Assembly: GCA_012728535.1 (NCBI GenBank)
Contig: JAAYEX010000076.1
Coordinates: forward strand, 1-27,820
Reading direction: 5' to 3'
DNA length: 27,820 bases
Origin: Clostridiaceae bacterium
Lineage (GTDB): Bacteria; Bacillota; Clostridia; Saccharofermentanales; DTU023
Of this stretch, positions 8,038 to 16,488 are shown piece after piece. Position 1 is the first letter of the stretch. Every line of letters starts with the position of its first letter. The notes under the pieces were generated by a model. The model searched no databases and was not told the origin of the DNA. It saw nothing but the letters and a program-made list of their open reading frames with translations. The position numbers were made by a program, and so were the translations under genes.

Positions 8038-9278
8038 GAGGATACCTCCCTTTCGCCAGTTTGCGTGTACCGGTCCGGTCCCCCGGGTCCTACTCCGCCC
8101 GGTCTCTTTCGCTTCTTTTCAATAGCGCTGACAATCCGATAAAGTATTTGTTTGAAAATCAGCGAGAAAGCAGCACAGTAGAGTATGACAGCAATAATCA
8201 TGTCTATTATTTCTTTTGAATAACCGAACAACTGCAGATTTTCTCCCCCTATCGTTAATTGCCCGATAAACAAACCCGTGAAGAAAACTCCCATGGGATG
8301 GTTCATGGCCAGTAAAGCGACCGGGATGCCGTTGAAACCCTGCAATGCAACAATTTCGTTTGTTTCCATGTAAACGCCCGTCCCGCCCAGGTACATCATA
8401 AAGCCGCCTATACCTGACAGGGCTCCGGCAATTACCATTGCCATGATCACGGTGCGGTTAGAACTGATTCCCGCATAGCAGGAAGCATCAGGGTTTAGCC
8501 CGACAGCCGTAAGTTCATAACCGAATACAGTGCGGGAAGAAATAATAAAAATAATCAGGCAAAATATGAGACAAAGCAAAAGGCTGATATTGAGATTCGT
8601 GCCCGGGAATGCCGTATCAAGTCCAAGGGTCGGAATCTCTGCACGAGCGGGGACATTCTGCGCTCTGGCATAGCGGGCATCATAAATTGTCTGCTCAATA
8701 ATTATTTTGACCAGATACATGCCGATGTAGTTCATCATGATCGAAGTGATGACTTCATTGACCTTGAAATAAGCTTTCAGGATTCCCGGCACTGCACCCC
8801 AGATCGCTCCTCCCACTATTGCAGCAAGCATGCAGACTATCCAGAGTACTGAGGCCGGAATCATGCTAGCTTTTATTGCGACAAAGACGGCACAAACACC
8901 CCCTACCATAAATTGTCCTGAAGCTCCGATATTGAAGAGGCCCGACTTATAGGCAAAGGCAACGCTGAGACCCGTCATAATTATGGGAATAGAAGTAGCA
9001 ATTGACTGTCCGAACTGTGTCGGGCTGCCGGTAAAACCACCTCTGAGTATAGTCAACAAACCCTGGCCGGCCCGGGCAGGATTGGCAATCAGGAGGATAA
9101 TCACTCCAACAAGAAGTCCGGTTACTATTGCCATCAGTGAAGCGAAGAAGCTGTACGAACCTTTGGAACGCGCCTGTTGCGTCAAGGACAACTCTTCTTC
9201 AAGGACCGCTTCCCTGTTTTCATCCACCGGAATATTGTTCTTGAACTCGTGATCGTTATTATTGCCTGAATCAGACAT
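8034..9278 (-). CDS. nupP: Nucleoside ABC transporter permease (first subunit)
   Basis: A 414-residue permease of the BPD_transp_2 superfamily, the YufP/NupP partner of NupQ. A hydrophilic N-terminal tail of about 50 residues is followed by many hydrophobic segments, with FNIGASGQFMVGG and the loop AVGLNPDASCYAGI typical of the family. The frame is open to 9371, but the start at 9278 is chosen because an AGGAGGT site lies just upstream and the product then begins MSDSGNNND. The longer form would add 31 residues that overlap the ATPase gene. With this start the two genes overlap by 8 nt. The C-terminus is rich in Arg, Lys and Gly and is probably cytoplasmic. Confidence 0.9.
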   Translation of the reverse strand: MSDSGNNNDHEFKNNIPVDENREAVLEEELSLTQQARSKGSYSFFASLMAIVTGLLVGVIILLIANPARAGQGLLTILRGGFTGSPTQFGQSIATSIPIIMTGLSVAFAYKSGLFNIGASGQFMVGGVCAVFVAIKASMIPASVLWIVCMLAAIVGGAIWGAVPGILKAYFKVNEVITSIMMNYIGMYLVKIIIEQTIYDARYARAQNVPARAEIPTLGLDTAFPGTNLNISLLLCLIFCLIIFIISSRTVFGYELTAVGLNPDASCYAGISSNRTVIMAMVIAGALSGIGGFMMYLGGTGVYMETNEIVALQGFNGIPVALLAMNHPMGVFFTGLFIGQLTIGGENLQLFGYSKEIIDMIIAVILYCAAFSLIFKQILYRIVSAIEKKRKRPGGVGPGGPDRYTQTGEREVSS

Positions 9279-10803
9279 GCCCGACCTCCTTCTTCTTGCC
9301 AGCCATATAGAGGCCGAGTTCCCTTTCGTCAGTCTGATCCGGATCCAGATCAGCAACGATTTCACCTTCATACATAACTAAGATACGATCAGATAGGTTG
9401 GTTACCTCGTCAAGTTCAAAAGAGACCAGCAAAACCCCTTTTCCCCGGTTCCGCTGCTCCAGTAATTGTCCATGAATGTATTCGATAGCACCGACATCAA
9501 GACCACGCACCGGCTGTACTGCGATGATAATATCTGCATCACGGTCCAGCTCTCTGGCCACAATCGCTTTCTGCTGATTACCTCCGGAAAGTGCCCGCCC
9601 CATACTGCCGGCGCCCTCACTGCTGCGAATATCAAAGCGTCCGATCAGCTCATCCGCATAATCCCTGATACTATCGAAGCGCATAAAACCGTGCTTTTGA
9701 AAGCGGGACTGATAGTAAGTTTGTAAGACAAGATTATTGGCAAGACTGAGGTCCAGGATCATGCCATAGCGCTGACGATCTTCAGGAATATGAGCCATAC
9801 CGGATTCTGTACGTTCCCGTATACTCATTCTGCTGATATCGACGCCGTTCAGAAAAATGCGCCCCTCATCCGGAGGGTAAATCCCTGTCAGTGCATAGAC
9901 CAGTTCGGACTGTCCATTTCCATCTACACCGGCTATGGAAACAATCTCACCTGCATGAACCTCAAGTGAAACGTTGTTTACAGCATTTTTCGCAGAGTGC
10001 TCACGTTTCACGGTAATGTTTTCACAGGAAAAAACCACCTCTCCTCTTTCGATTTCGGGTTTATCGACATCAAAATCAACTGCACGTCCAACCATCAGTT
10101 CCGACATCTCTTCTGCACTTGTATCAGCGACATCAAGAGTCACGATATGTTTGCCTTTGCGCAAAATCGTCACACGATCGGCTACTTTCTGAATTTCATT
10201 CAGCTTGTGGGTTATGAAAATAATGGATTTACCCTCATCAGCCAAATCGCGCATTATGCTCATCAGCTCATCAATTTCCTGAGGAGTGAGAACAGCAGTG
10301 GGTTCATCAAAAATCAAAATCTCATTTTCACGGAAAAGCATTTTGAGAATCTCAACACGCTGCTGCTGACCGACTGTAATGTTACGAATCTCAGCATGGG
10401 GATCAATCGCAAGTTTATAGCGTTCTGAGATTTCAACTACCTTCTCAAGAGCTTCGCGTTTATTGATGATACCGGCCTTGGTCGGTTCATCACCTAAAAT
10501 TATGCTTTCCAAAACAGTGAAATTCTGCACCAGCATGAAGTGTTGGTGCACCATGCCGATGCCATAATCATTGGCATCGTTAGGGTTATCAAGGGTTGCC
10601 GGCTCTCCGTTGATCCTAATTGTGCCTTCTTCATGGGCATAAAGTCCGAAAAGCACGTTTACGAGGGTAGTTTTTCCTGCGCCGTTTTCGCCCAGTAAGG
10701 CATGGATTTCTCCCTGTCTCAGATGGAAGGTCACATCGTCTACTGCTGTAAAGCTGCCAAAACGTTTTGTGATCTGATCCATCTCAATGACATTCTTAGC
10801 CAT
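9271..10803 (-). CDS. nupO: Nucleoside ABC transporter ATP-binding protein, tandem domains
   Basis: A 510-residue protein with two fused ATPase domains, as in RbsA and NupO. The first domain has an intact Walker A (GENGAGKT, residues 38-45), a variant signature (TVGQQQRVEIL) and a Walker B with ILIFDEPTAVLTP. The second has the degenerate Walker A AGVDGNGQSE, signature LSGGNQQKAIVARE, and AVQPVRGLDVGA where Walker B is expected; the degeneration is normal for this family. The frame runs up to 10905, but the ATG at 10803 after AAAGGA gives the usual N-terminus MAKNVIEMDQITKRFG. It powers import of nucleosides by NupP/NupQ with BmpA. It is the first gene of the operon, behind a long structured leader. 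Confidence 0.93.
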   Translation of the reverse strand: MAKNVIEMDQITKRFGSFTAVDDVTFHLRQGEIHALLGENGAGKTTLVNVLFGLYAHEEGTIRINGEPATLDNPNDANDYGIGMVHQHFMLVQNFTVLESIILGDEPTKAGIINKREALEKVVEISERYKLAIDPHAEIRNITVGQQQRVEILKMLFRENEILIFDEPTAVLTPQEIDELMSIMRDLADEGKSIIFITHKLNEIQKVADRVTILRKGKHIVTLDVADTSAEEMSELMVGRAVDFDVDKPEIERGEVVFSCENITVKREHSAKNAVNNVSLEVHAGEIVSIAGVDGNGQSELVYALTGIYPPDEGRIFLNGVDISRMSIRERTESGMAHIPEDRQRYGMILDLSLANNLVLQTYYQSRFQKHGFMRFDSIRDYADELIGRFDIRSSEGAGSMGRALSGGNQQKAIVARELDRDADIIIAVQPVRGLDVGAIEYIHGQLLEQRNRGKGVLLVSFELDEVTNLSDRILVMYEGEIVADLDPDQTDERELGLYMAGKKKEVGHV

Positions 10804-10824
10804 GGTCCGTCTATCCTTTCTTGT

Positions 10825-10915
10825 GAAGATCCCTGACGGGTCTTCGTGTCGGGATAAGCCATCCCGCTTGAAAGAGGTCCATTTATTCAAAGCGCTGTAA
10901 GTCACACTTTCCTAC
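10825..10915 (-). promoter_or_regulatory. Structured leader with four consecutive hairpins upstream of nupO
   Basis: Between the promoter and the nupO start the - strand RNA can form four stems in a row: 10897-10915 (GTA/TAC base with an AAGT/ACTT core), 10866-10893 (GCTTTGAA with TTTCAAGC, one bulge), 10850-10866 (perfect CGGGAT/ATCCCG) and 10825-10845 (GAAGA/TCTTC with inner CCC/GGG). The last ends about 20 nt before the ATG, and none is followed by a T-run. I do not recognise it as a known riboswitch; purine-aptamer motifs are absent. A cis-regulatory role is inference. Confidence 0.45.
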
Positions 10916-10966
10916 GGCGAAACAAAAACAAACAACACTAAAACATCGTTTTGTCGCTGTATAGTG

Positions 10967-10994
10967 ATTATAACATGTAAATATCGACAGTCAA
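10967..10994 (-). promoter_or_regulatory. Promoter of the nupO-nupP-nupQ-pdp-bmpA operon
   Basis: On the - strand TTGACT (10989-10994) and a consensus TATAAT (10967-10972) are 16 nt apart, with TGT directly before the -10 box, an extended -10. The predicted start near 10960 gives an untranslated leader of about 155 nt. Confidence 0.8.
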
Positions 10995-11031
10995 TTAAAG
11001 AGATTTCCAGGCATAATTGGGCAAATAGACT

Positions 11032-11066
11032 AAAAACAGGCCTCTGCGCAAAAGAGGCCTGTTTTT
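11032..11066 (-). terminator. Strong intrinsic terminator after the Ldh_2 gene
   Basis: A perfect 14-bp stem (11032-11045 with 11053-11066) has a 7-nt loop. Its GC core AGGCCTCT is flanked by A- and T-runs on both sides. It ends the transcript of the dehydrogenase gene whose stop lies at 11081, and insulates the nupO promoter. Confidence 0.9.
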
Positions 11067-11080
11067 AGTGAAGCAGGATC

Positions 11081-12199
11081 CTATTCAAAGGGGAAACGGT
11101 AGGGGAGATTCTTTTCATCTCTTACTGCGATAAACTCCTTCTGGACCGCTTCACCGATCGGTACGCCTTTTTCCTTGCGTTCCTGCCAAACGAACCACTC
11201 TTTCTCTCCGGCCGTGAAAATACGATCCTGGCCCGGCGCTTTTTTGGAGGCGCGCAAATCACGCAAGATATCCCCTGCGATTTTTTTGAAAGTGTCAAGA
11301 CCACAGAAGGCCTCCGGATCTATAACAATGAAGAAATGTCCCAGGCGGTAAGGGCGCTTATTGCCTGCCTCGTCGACATTTGTAATCAGCTTCAGGAAAC
11401 TGCCGGCCTGCAGTGCAGCAGAAAGGATTTCAACCACAGTGGCATAGCCGTAACCCTTATAGCCTCCCAGCTCTTCACCGATCCCTCCCAGGGGCGTCAG
11501 GGCAGCGGTACCGTCAGTCAGACCTTTCAAAATTTCCCCGCTGTCAGTCATGGCCCTGCCGTCGTGACCGATCACTACACCTTCGGGAGCATCTTGGCCC
11601 GTACGCGCATAAACTTCAATTTTGCCCCGCTGGCTTATGCTCGTCGCGCAGTCAAGCATAAAAGGAAAATCCTCATCTGTCGGCATACCGAAAGTCAGAG
11701 GATTGGTTCCCAGCATGTTTTCCACGCCAAAAGTCGGCGCTATACTGGAACGCGCATTCGTACCGGTAATACCGATCATGCCTTCTCTGACTGCCATTAA
11801 GGGCCAATAACCGGCAATTCCGTAATGGGAACTATTGCGGACAGCAGCCATTGAAATGCCGTTCTTACGAGCCTTTTCTATTAAGCTTTGCATTGTTTTA
11901 TAAGAGGCTACCATGCCCATGCCGTCATTAGCATCAATAACTAATGTACTGGGAGTTTCCTTAACTACTTCGTAGTCGGTGACAGGATTCAAAATGCCTT
12001 CTTCAATACGATCAAGGTAGACCGGTTTGAAACGATTGCTGCCGTGACTTTCAATCCCCTGGCGGTCACTTTCCATCAATACATCTGCACAAATTTTCGC
12101 ATCTTCACGTGGGACACCATAAGCTACGAAAGCATCCTCCATGAAGTTTCCGACAAGGTCCCAGGACAGATATGGTCTGCTTTCTTTTTCCGTCTGCAT
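11081..12199 (-). CDS. Ldh_2-family NAD(P)-dependent dehydrogenase
   Basis: A 372-residue member of the malate/L-lactate/ureidoglycolate dehydrogenase family (Ldh_2), a fold distinct from classical lactate dehydrogenase. Family marks are DRQGIESHG at 45-53, NSSHYGIAGYW at 122-132 with the conserved His125, and TNARSSIAPTFG at 147-158. A GGAG site precedes the ATG. It follows the amidohydrolase gene by 43 nt and probably shares its transcript. Known members reduce 2-oxo acids or oxidise ureidoglycolate, sulfolactate or 2,3-diketogulonate. Since the partner is a purine-type deaminase, an ureidoglycolate-like role is possible, but there are no other allantoin genes here and substrate cannot be assigned from sequence. 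Length is slightly above the usual 330-360. Confidence 0.85.
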   Translation of the reverse strand: MQTEKESRPYLSWDLVGNFMEDAFVAYGVPREDAKICADVLMESDRQGIESHGSNRFKPVYLDRIEEGILNPVTDYEVVKETPSTLVIDANDGMGMVASYKTMQSLIEKARKNGISMAAVRNSSHYGIAGYWPLMAVREGMIGITGTNARSSIAPTFGVENMLGTNPLTFGMPTDEDFPFMLDCATSISQRGKIEVYARTGQDAPEGVVIGHDGRAMTDSGEILKGLTDGTAALTPLGGIGEELGGYKGYGYATVVEILSAALQAGSFLKLITNVDEAGNKRPYRLGHFFIVIDPEAFCGLDTFKKIAGDILRDLRASKKAPGQDRIFTAGEKEWFVWQERKEKGVPIGEAVQKEFIAVRDEKNLPYRFPFE

Positions 12200-12242
12200 A
12201 ACTTTGCTCCTTTTTTATTAAAAAGTCTTTCTCTTTCCTGTT

Positions 12243-13598
12243 TTAAATCTGCAAAAATTCTCTAACTTCCTGATTGGCTTCTGCGATAAGATTTTCTTCA
12301 TCCAGATTGACAAGCTTACCATCCCGCACCGTAATTTCACCGTTGATAATCGTGTAGTCCACATAGCCTTTGATGCCGACAGTAGCCAAAATAGACATGG
12401 GATCGTAGAAGGCTCCTACCAGATCAAGGCGATTGACGCTAAGCAAAATTATGTCTGCACATTTCCCCACTTCTACCGAGCCGATCTCCTGTTCACGCCC
12501 CAGAACGCGGGCGCCTCCCATGGTGGCCAGTTTCAGCATATCGTAGCCTTTAACACCATTGTCAGGCGAATTAAGGCGGTGCATCAGATAGCCGGTGCGG
12601 ATCTCTTCCAATAAACTCATACCGTTGTTGGCTGCACAACCATCCACACCTAAGCCGACCGGAATATCCAAAGCCATCATTTCCGGGATACGGGCAACAC
12701 CCGAAGACAAACTCAGGTTAGAGGTCGGACAGTGACAGACTCCGGTGCCTGTGTCTGCTAAGAGCTGCAGCTCCTCACTGTTGAAATGGATACCGTGCGC
12801 GTACCAGACATCTTTACCGACCCAACCCAGACTTTCCATATACTCCAGGGGCCGCATGCCAAAATGCTGCAGGGTATAATCCTCTTCATCTCTGGTTTCA
12901 GCCAAATGTGTGTGCAGGCGAACGCCCAGTTCGCGCGCCAGCTTGGCGCTCTCCCGCAGCAGAGTATCTGAAACTGAAAAAGGTGAGCAGGGGGCCAGCG
13001 CCAGACGATGCATTGCCCCGAAGGACTTGTCATGGTATTTTTCGACCAGGACAGCACTGTCTCTGAGAATTTCATAAACAGTTTGGACTACTGAATCCGG
13101 AGGCAGGCCTCCGTCCTTAACCGAAAGGTCCATGCTGCCGCGGGTGAAGTGGGTGCGAATACCGAGCTCGTCAGCGGCAGCGATTTGAGCGCCGATTAAG
13201 TCACCGCTGTCTTTCGGAAAAACATAATGATGGTCGGAAACAGTAGTACAGCCGTTCTTCATCAGCTCCGCCATACCTGTCTTTGATGAAAGGTAAACCG
13301 TATCCTCATCCAGTCGCTTCCAGATTTCATAGTTTATTCTTAGCCATTCAAAGAGTTCTTTATTCTGTGTTTGCGGCAGGTTTCTGGTAAAAATCTGATA
13401 AAGGTGATGGTGGGTATTGATAAAACCGGGGAAGCAGAGCATATCTGTCGCATCGATTGTTTCGTCAGCTTCGTGTGTCTCCTTGCTGATGTCCCTGATT
13501 AACCCGTCTTCACAAAATATATTGACGCTGTCATAAAGCTTGTCCTCAGCATCACAACTGATCAGTTGCTTCACGTTCTTGATTAGTAATGTAGCCAT
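12243..13598 (-). CDS. Amidohydrolase, 8-oxoguanine deaminase-like
   Basis: A 451-residue cytoplasmic metal-dependent hydrolase of the AtzA/TrzN/8-oxoguanine deaminase branch. Metal ligands are visible: HxH within GFINTHHHLYQIF (His63, His65), HTHLAE at 229-234, His268 in WYAHGIHF, and Asp319 in GLGVDGCAANNG. The opening FPGFINTHHHLYQ is close to that of known 8-oxoguanine deaminases, which convert 8-oxoguanine or isocytosine-like bases to the oxo product with release of ammonia. The GGAGG lies 14 nt before the ATG, a rather long gap, but no better in-frame start is seen. Proximity to the nucleoside import operon supports nucleobase catabolism. Guanine deaminase, cytosine deaminase or an s-triazine-type hydrolase cannot be excluded. 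Confidence 0.85.
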   Translation of the reverse strand: MATLLIKNVKQLISCDAEDKLYDSVNIFCEDGLIRDISKETHEADETIDATDMLCFPGFINTHHHLYQIFTRNLPQTQNKELFEWLRINYEIWKRLDEDTVYLSSKTGMAELMKNGCTTVSDHHYVFPKDSGDLIGAQIAAADELGIRTHFTRGSMDLSVKDGGLPPDSVVQTVYEILRDSAVLVEKYHDKSFGAMHRLALAPCSPFSVSDTLLRESAKLARELGVRLHTHLAETRDEEDYTLQHFGMRPLEYMESLGWVGKDVWYAHGIHFNSEELQLLADTGTGVCHCPTSNLSLSSGVARIPEMMALDIPVGLGVDGCAANNGMSLLEEIRTGYLMHRLNSPDNGVKGYDMLKLATMGGARVLGREQEIGSVEVGKCADIILLSVNRLDLVGAFYDPMSILATVGIKGYVDYTIINGEITVRDGKLVNLDEENLIAEANQEVREFLQI

Positions 13599-13643
13599 CT
13601 TGTACTCACAAACCTCCTTGGGATTTCAAATCAATATATAGTA

Positions 13644-15035
13644 TTACTTAAGCATCTTGCGAATGATCTTATTGTCGATTTCGCGATAAGGATGATAACG
13701 CAGGGACAGGTCACCATAGCGTGACTTTTTAAGCACTGTCTTGTAATGGCTGAAACTGTCAAAGCTGAATTTTCCATGGTATTGTCCCATACCGCTGTTG
13801 CCGACGCCACCGAAGGGGACATGGGGCGAAGACATATGGACAAGTGTATCGTTGATGCAGCCGCCGCCGAAAGAGATTGTATCAAGCAGCAGGTCCTGCG
13901 TCTCCTTTTTTTCTGAAAAAATGTAAAGCGCCAGCGGTTTGGGCCGCTGACGGACATAGCTGATTGTTGTTCCGAGATCAGGAAGGGAAATGACCGGTAG
14001 GATCGGACCAAAGATTTCCTCCTGCATCACTTCACTGTCCTCGGCCGGAGAGTCAATGATAGCAGGCTCAATTTGCCTCGTTTCAGGAAAGACCCTGCCG
14101 CCGAAAGCAGGTGGAGTTTCTGCCAGATAGGCTTGCAGGCGGTTGAAATGTTTTTCATTAATAATCTTGGGGTAGATTTCTCTGAAATATTCATCATCCC
14201 GGCTCAGTTGAGAGAACTCTTCTTGTAAAAGTTTCAGGAAAGCTTCTTTAATCGCCTCTTCGCAAATGACGTAGTCGGGGGCGATACAGGTTTGCCCTGC
14301 ATTGACCAGTTTGCCGAAAGCAATCCTACGGGCAGCCAGTTTCAGATCAGCGTCTGCCGCCACTATTGCAGGTGATTTGCCACCCAGTTCCAGGGTGACA
14401 GGGGTCAGATTCTCAGCAGCCTGCCTCATTACATCGCGTCCGACCGCCGGTGATCCGGTAAAGAAGATATAATCAAAATCAAGCTTCAGAAGATCCCGGT
14501 TTTCTTCTCTGCCGCCTGTAACCAGCTCGACCCAGCCCGGCTCCAGAACCGTAAGGACTTTGCCCAGAACTTCCGTTGTGGCAGGGCTGTAGGCGGAGGG
14601 TTTCAATATAGCTGTGTTACCGGCGGCAATAGCACCGACCAGCGGGTTAACTGAGAGCTGGAAGGGATAATTCCAGGGTGACATGATCAAAACTACACCG
14701 TAGGGTTCGGGAAATCTTTTCACGCGGCCCGGCATTTGCGTGAGTGCAACTTTGGCAGCCCGAGGCTTCATCCAGCGCTTAAGATGCTTGAGTGCATAGC
14801 CGATTTCATCCAGCACCAATCCGATCTCTGTCATGTAGGCTTCAAAAGATGAGTTGTTCAGATCATCTTTCAGGGCTTGCTCAATTTCCGGAGTCAGTTC
14901 TTTGATTCTCCCTTGCAGCAGAAGCAACTGTTGACGTCTCGCCTGATAGGAACGACTTTTATCGCTGTCAAAAAATCGACGGCAACTTTCGAATTTATCA
15001 CGGATGGTCAGATCTTTTGCGTCACTCTTAACCAA
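13644..15035 (-). CDS. Aldehyde dehydrogenase, class-3/fatty aldehyde type, TTG start
   Basis: Oxidises an aldehyde to the acid with NAD(P). The frame is open to 15122, but that start would overlap the upstream gene by 53 nt and lacks a ribosome site. A TTG at 15035 has AGGAGG six nucleotides before it and gives 463 residues, the normal size for this class. Numbered from the TTG: PWNYP with Asn122, Lys145 in LKPSA, Glu216 in ELGGKS and the nucleophile Cys250 in NAGQTC. The C-terminal part ends with SFGGGCINDT and the long hydrophobic-basic tail typical of ALDH3-like enzymes. It follows the YjdF-like gene by 34 nt. It may handle fatty or aromatic aldehydes; the adjacent fatty acid operon makes fatty aldehydes attractive, but this is inference. 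Confidence 0.92.
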   Translation of the reverse strand: MVKSDAKDLTIRDKFESCRRFFDSDKSRSYQARRQQLLLLQGRIKELTPEIEQALKDDLNNSSFEAYMTEIGLVLDEIGYALKHLKRWMKPRAAKVALTQMPGRVKRFPEPYGVVLIMSPWNYPFQLSVNPLVGAIAAGNTAILKPSAYSPATTEVLGKVLTVLEPGWVELVTGGREENRDLLKLDFDYIFFTGSPAVGRDVMRQAAENLTPVTLELGGKSPAIVAADADLKLAARRIAFGKLVNAGQTCIAPDYVICEEAIKEAFLKLLQEEFSQLSRDDEYFREIYPKIINEKHFNRLQAYLAETPPAFGGRVFPETRQIEPAIIDSPAEDSEVMQEEIFGPILPVISLPDLGTTISYVRQRPKPLALYIFSEKKETQDLLLDTISFGGGCINDTLVHMSSPHVPFGGVGNSGMGQYHGKFSFDSFSHYKTVLKKSRYGDLSLRYHPYREIDNKIIRKMLK

Positions 15036-15069
15036 AATATTCCTCCTTTTGCAAGCGCAGAAAACAGCT

Positions 15070-15897
15070 CTAATCGCTTTTCCTTTCCTGAGAGTCATAT
15101 CTTTCCTGTACAGCAGTAGCAACTGTTTCTACCAGGAGTTCAGGGTTGCTGGCAATTTCATTATGGAAAACTCTTTGTTTTTTTCTTACAGAGAAAAAAG
15201 CCCCGACAGAAACAATAAGGGCGCTGGCAACATTTACAATAAAATCTTCCATGGTATCCCGCAGTGCCTCCTGACCGACCAGGATTTCGCCTGACTCAGT
15301 CATATATTTTTGCATATTCATGCCAAGCAGTGCGTCGCCTGAATATTCATAAATTTCCCAGATGACACCGATAGTCACTGCAAAGCAAAAGCCGAACAAA
15401 ACGACAAAGAAGGGGGACAGGTGTAGATCCAGGCGTTTCCAGGAATTTAGAACTGAGATCAGTTTGACACCTAAAACCGCAAGCATTGCACCGCTGAAGG
15501 AATGCAGAAGTACATCCCAATACTTGAAAACGTGGAAATAATTCTGTACCTCGCCCAGAAAAACTCCGGCATAAAGGAAGATAAAATAGGCGATTGTCAG
15601 GCCATCAGGGATAATGATCTTAAATCTTTTTTCTATAAGGCTGGGGAGGCCCATGACAATCAGGCCGCCAAGACATGAAACCAGCATCAGGATATAGTCG
15701 GCCAGGGTGCGAGGAGTTGCGGGGGGAACGGCATCGGCCGGAGTAATTATGATGCGGTAAATTGCGTAGCCGGTGGATATAATGAGGGTTATCCACAAGA
15801 ACCAGCCGACGAGTTTCTTGATTCTTGCGGAATTGAATCTCTTGTCAGTATTACTTCCGGAGCCGTTTGAATCGGATTCTAGCGTGAAGTTAAGCAT
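15070..15897 (-). CDS. YjdF/DUF2238-like integral membrane protein
   Basis: A 275-residue protein with a polar N-terminus, then six or more hydrophobic helices from about residue 30 to 240, and a charged C-terminal tail. Conserved polar residues lie in the membrane part: WDVLLHSFSGAML (about 128-140), GVIWEIYEYSGD (about 178-189) and DTMEDFIVNVASAL (about 214-227). The WD..LH, WEIYEY and DTMxD pattern resembles the YjdF/DUF2238 family, whose function is not established. GAGGAG precedes the ATG. It lies between marR and the aldehyde dehydrogenase gene, probably in one transcript. No function is assigned. Confidence 0.7.
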   Translation of the reverse strand: MLNFTLESDSNGSGSNTDKRFNSARIKKLVGWFLWITLIISTGYAIYRIIITPADAVPPATPRTLADYILMLVSCLGGLIVMGLPSLIEKRFKIIIPDGLTIAYFIFLYAGVFLGEVQNYFHVFKYWDVLLHSFSGAMLAVLGVKLISVLNSWKRLDLHLSPFFVVLFGFCFAVTIGVIWEIYEYSGDALLGMNMQKYMTESGEILVGQEALRDTMEDFIVNVASALIVSVGAFFSVRKKQRVFHNEIASNPELLVETVATAVQERYDSQERKSD

Positions 15898-15944
15898 CTG
15901 TTCTCCTCTTGGTCTGTAGAAGCTTCAGGCGGCGGAGATCCAAC

Positions 15945-16439
15945 TTAGTCCTTCACTGGAATAGTCCCCTCCGGTAAATCAGCCTTATTACGTAAGTATT
16001 TGTTTACTTCAGTCATCATGTTATCAGAGATATCCTGCATAATCTCAGAAAACTTCCCGATCTCCTCATCTGAATACTTTCTCTTCAGACGTTTGGCCAG
16101 GATGGAAACATAACGTTCGCTGGTACCGTAAATCTGCAGAAACTTATCCGTAACGCTCAAGTGGACGATACGTCCGTCTTCACTGGACTTGGTTTTTTTC
16201 ACATAGCCTTTTTTCTCGAGATTAGCCACCTTGTAGGCAGCATTGGGTTGAGATACATTGATAAAATTTGCAAATTCCGTCAGGGTCGGCTGTCCCAGAC
16301 CATAGATGGCTTCAGCACAGAAGGCCTCCAGCGCAGTCAGGGAATCAGACTCACTGTCAGAGATTTTGCGAAAGATCCGGCGGTAATAATAGAGTTTAAG
16401 TTTTAAATATATGTCGTGCAGATTGTCTTCCAACATCAT
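15945..16439 (-). CDS. MarR-family transcriptional regulator
   Basis: About 164 residues with a winged helix-turn-helix: TLTEFANFINVSQPNAAYKV forms the HTH region and SSEDGRIVHLSVT the wing, carrying the DxR motif. Flanking helices for dimerisation are present. A GTG at 16445 directly abuts AAGGG, so I prefer the ATG at 16439, or the next ATG at 16436. It starts 50 nt after fabZ ends, with no terminator between. FabT, the regulator of fatty acid synthesis in streptococci and relatives, is a MarR protein, but there it precedes the fab genes. Here the gene follows them. It could control the fab operon, the following membrane protein and aldehyde dehydrogenase, or both. A perfect 12-bp palindrome (16473-16484) lies just upstream of its start. 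Confidence 0.85.
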   Translation of the reverse strand: MMLEDNLHDIYLKLKLYYYRRIFRKISDSESDSLTALEAFCAEAIYGLGQPTLTEFANFINVSQPNAAYKVANLEKKGYVKKTKSSEDGRIVHLSVTDKFLQIYGTSERYVSILAKRLKRKYSDEEIGKFSEIMQDISDNMMTEVNKYLRNKADLPEGTIPVKD

Positions 16440-16472
16440 TATCACCCCTTATGCTGAATAATGCTTCAAAAG

Positions 16473-16484
16473 ATTTATATAAAT
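16473..16484 (-). promoter_or_regulatory. Palindrome upstream of marR, possible operator
   Basis: ATTTATATAAAT is a perfect 12-bp palindrome in the 49-bp fabZ-marR gap. MarR proteins often bind AT-rich palindromes near their own gene. In AT-rich DNA such a palindrome can also arise by chance. Confidence 0.3.
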
Positions 16485-16488
16485 ATTA

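Noticed and set aside
10825..10960. Purine riboswitch upstream of the nucleoside importer
   Set aside because: The conserved junction bases of the purine aptamer and its kissing loops are absent; the leader forms serial hairpins instead of a three-way junction.
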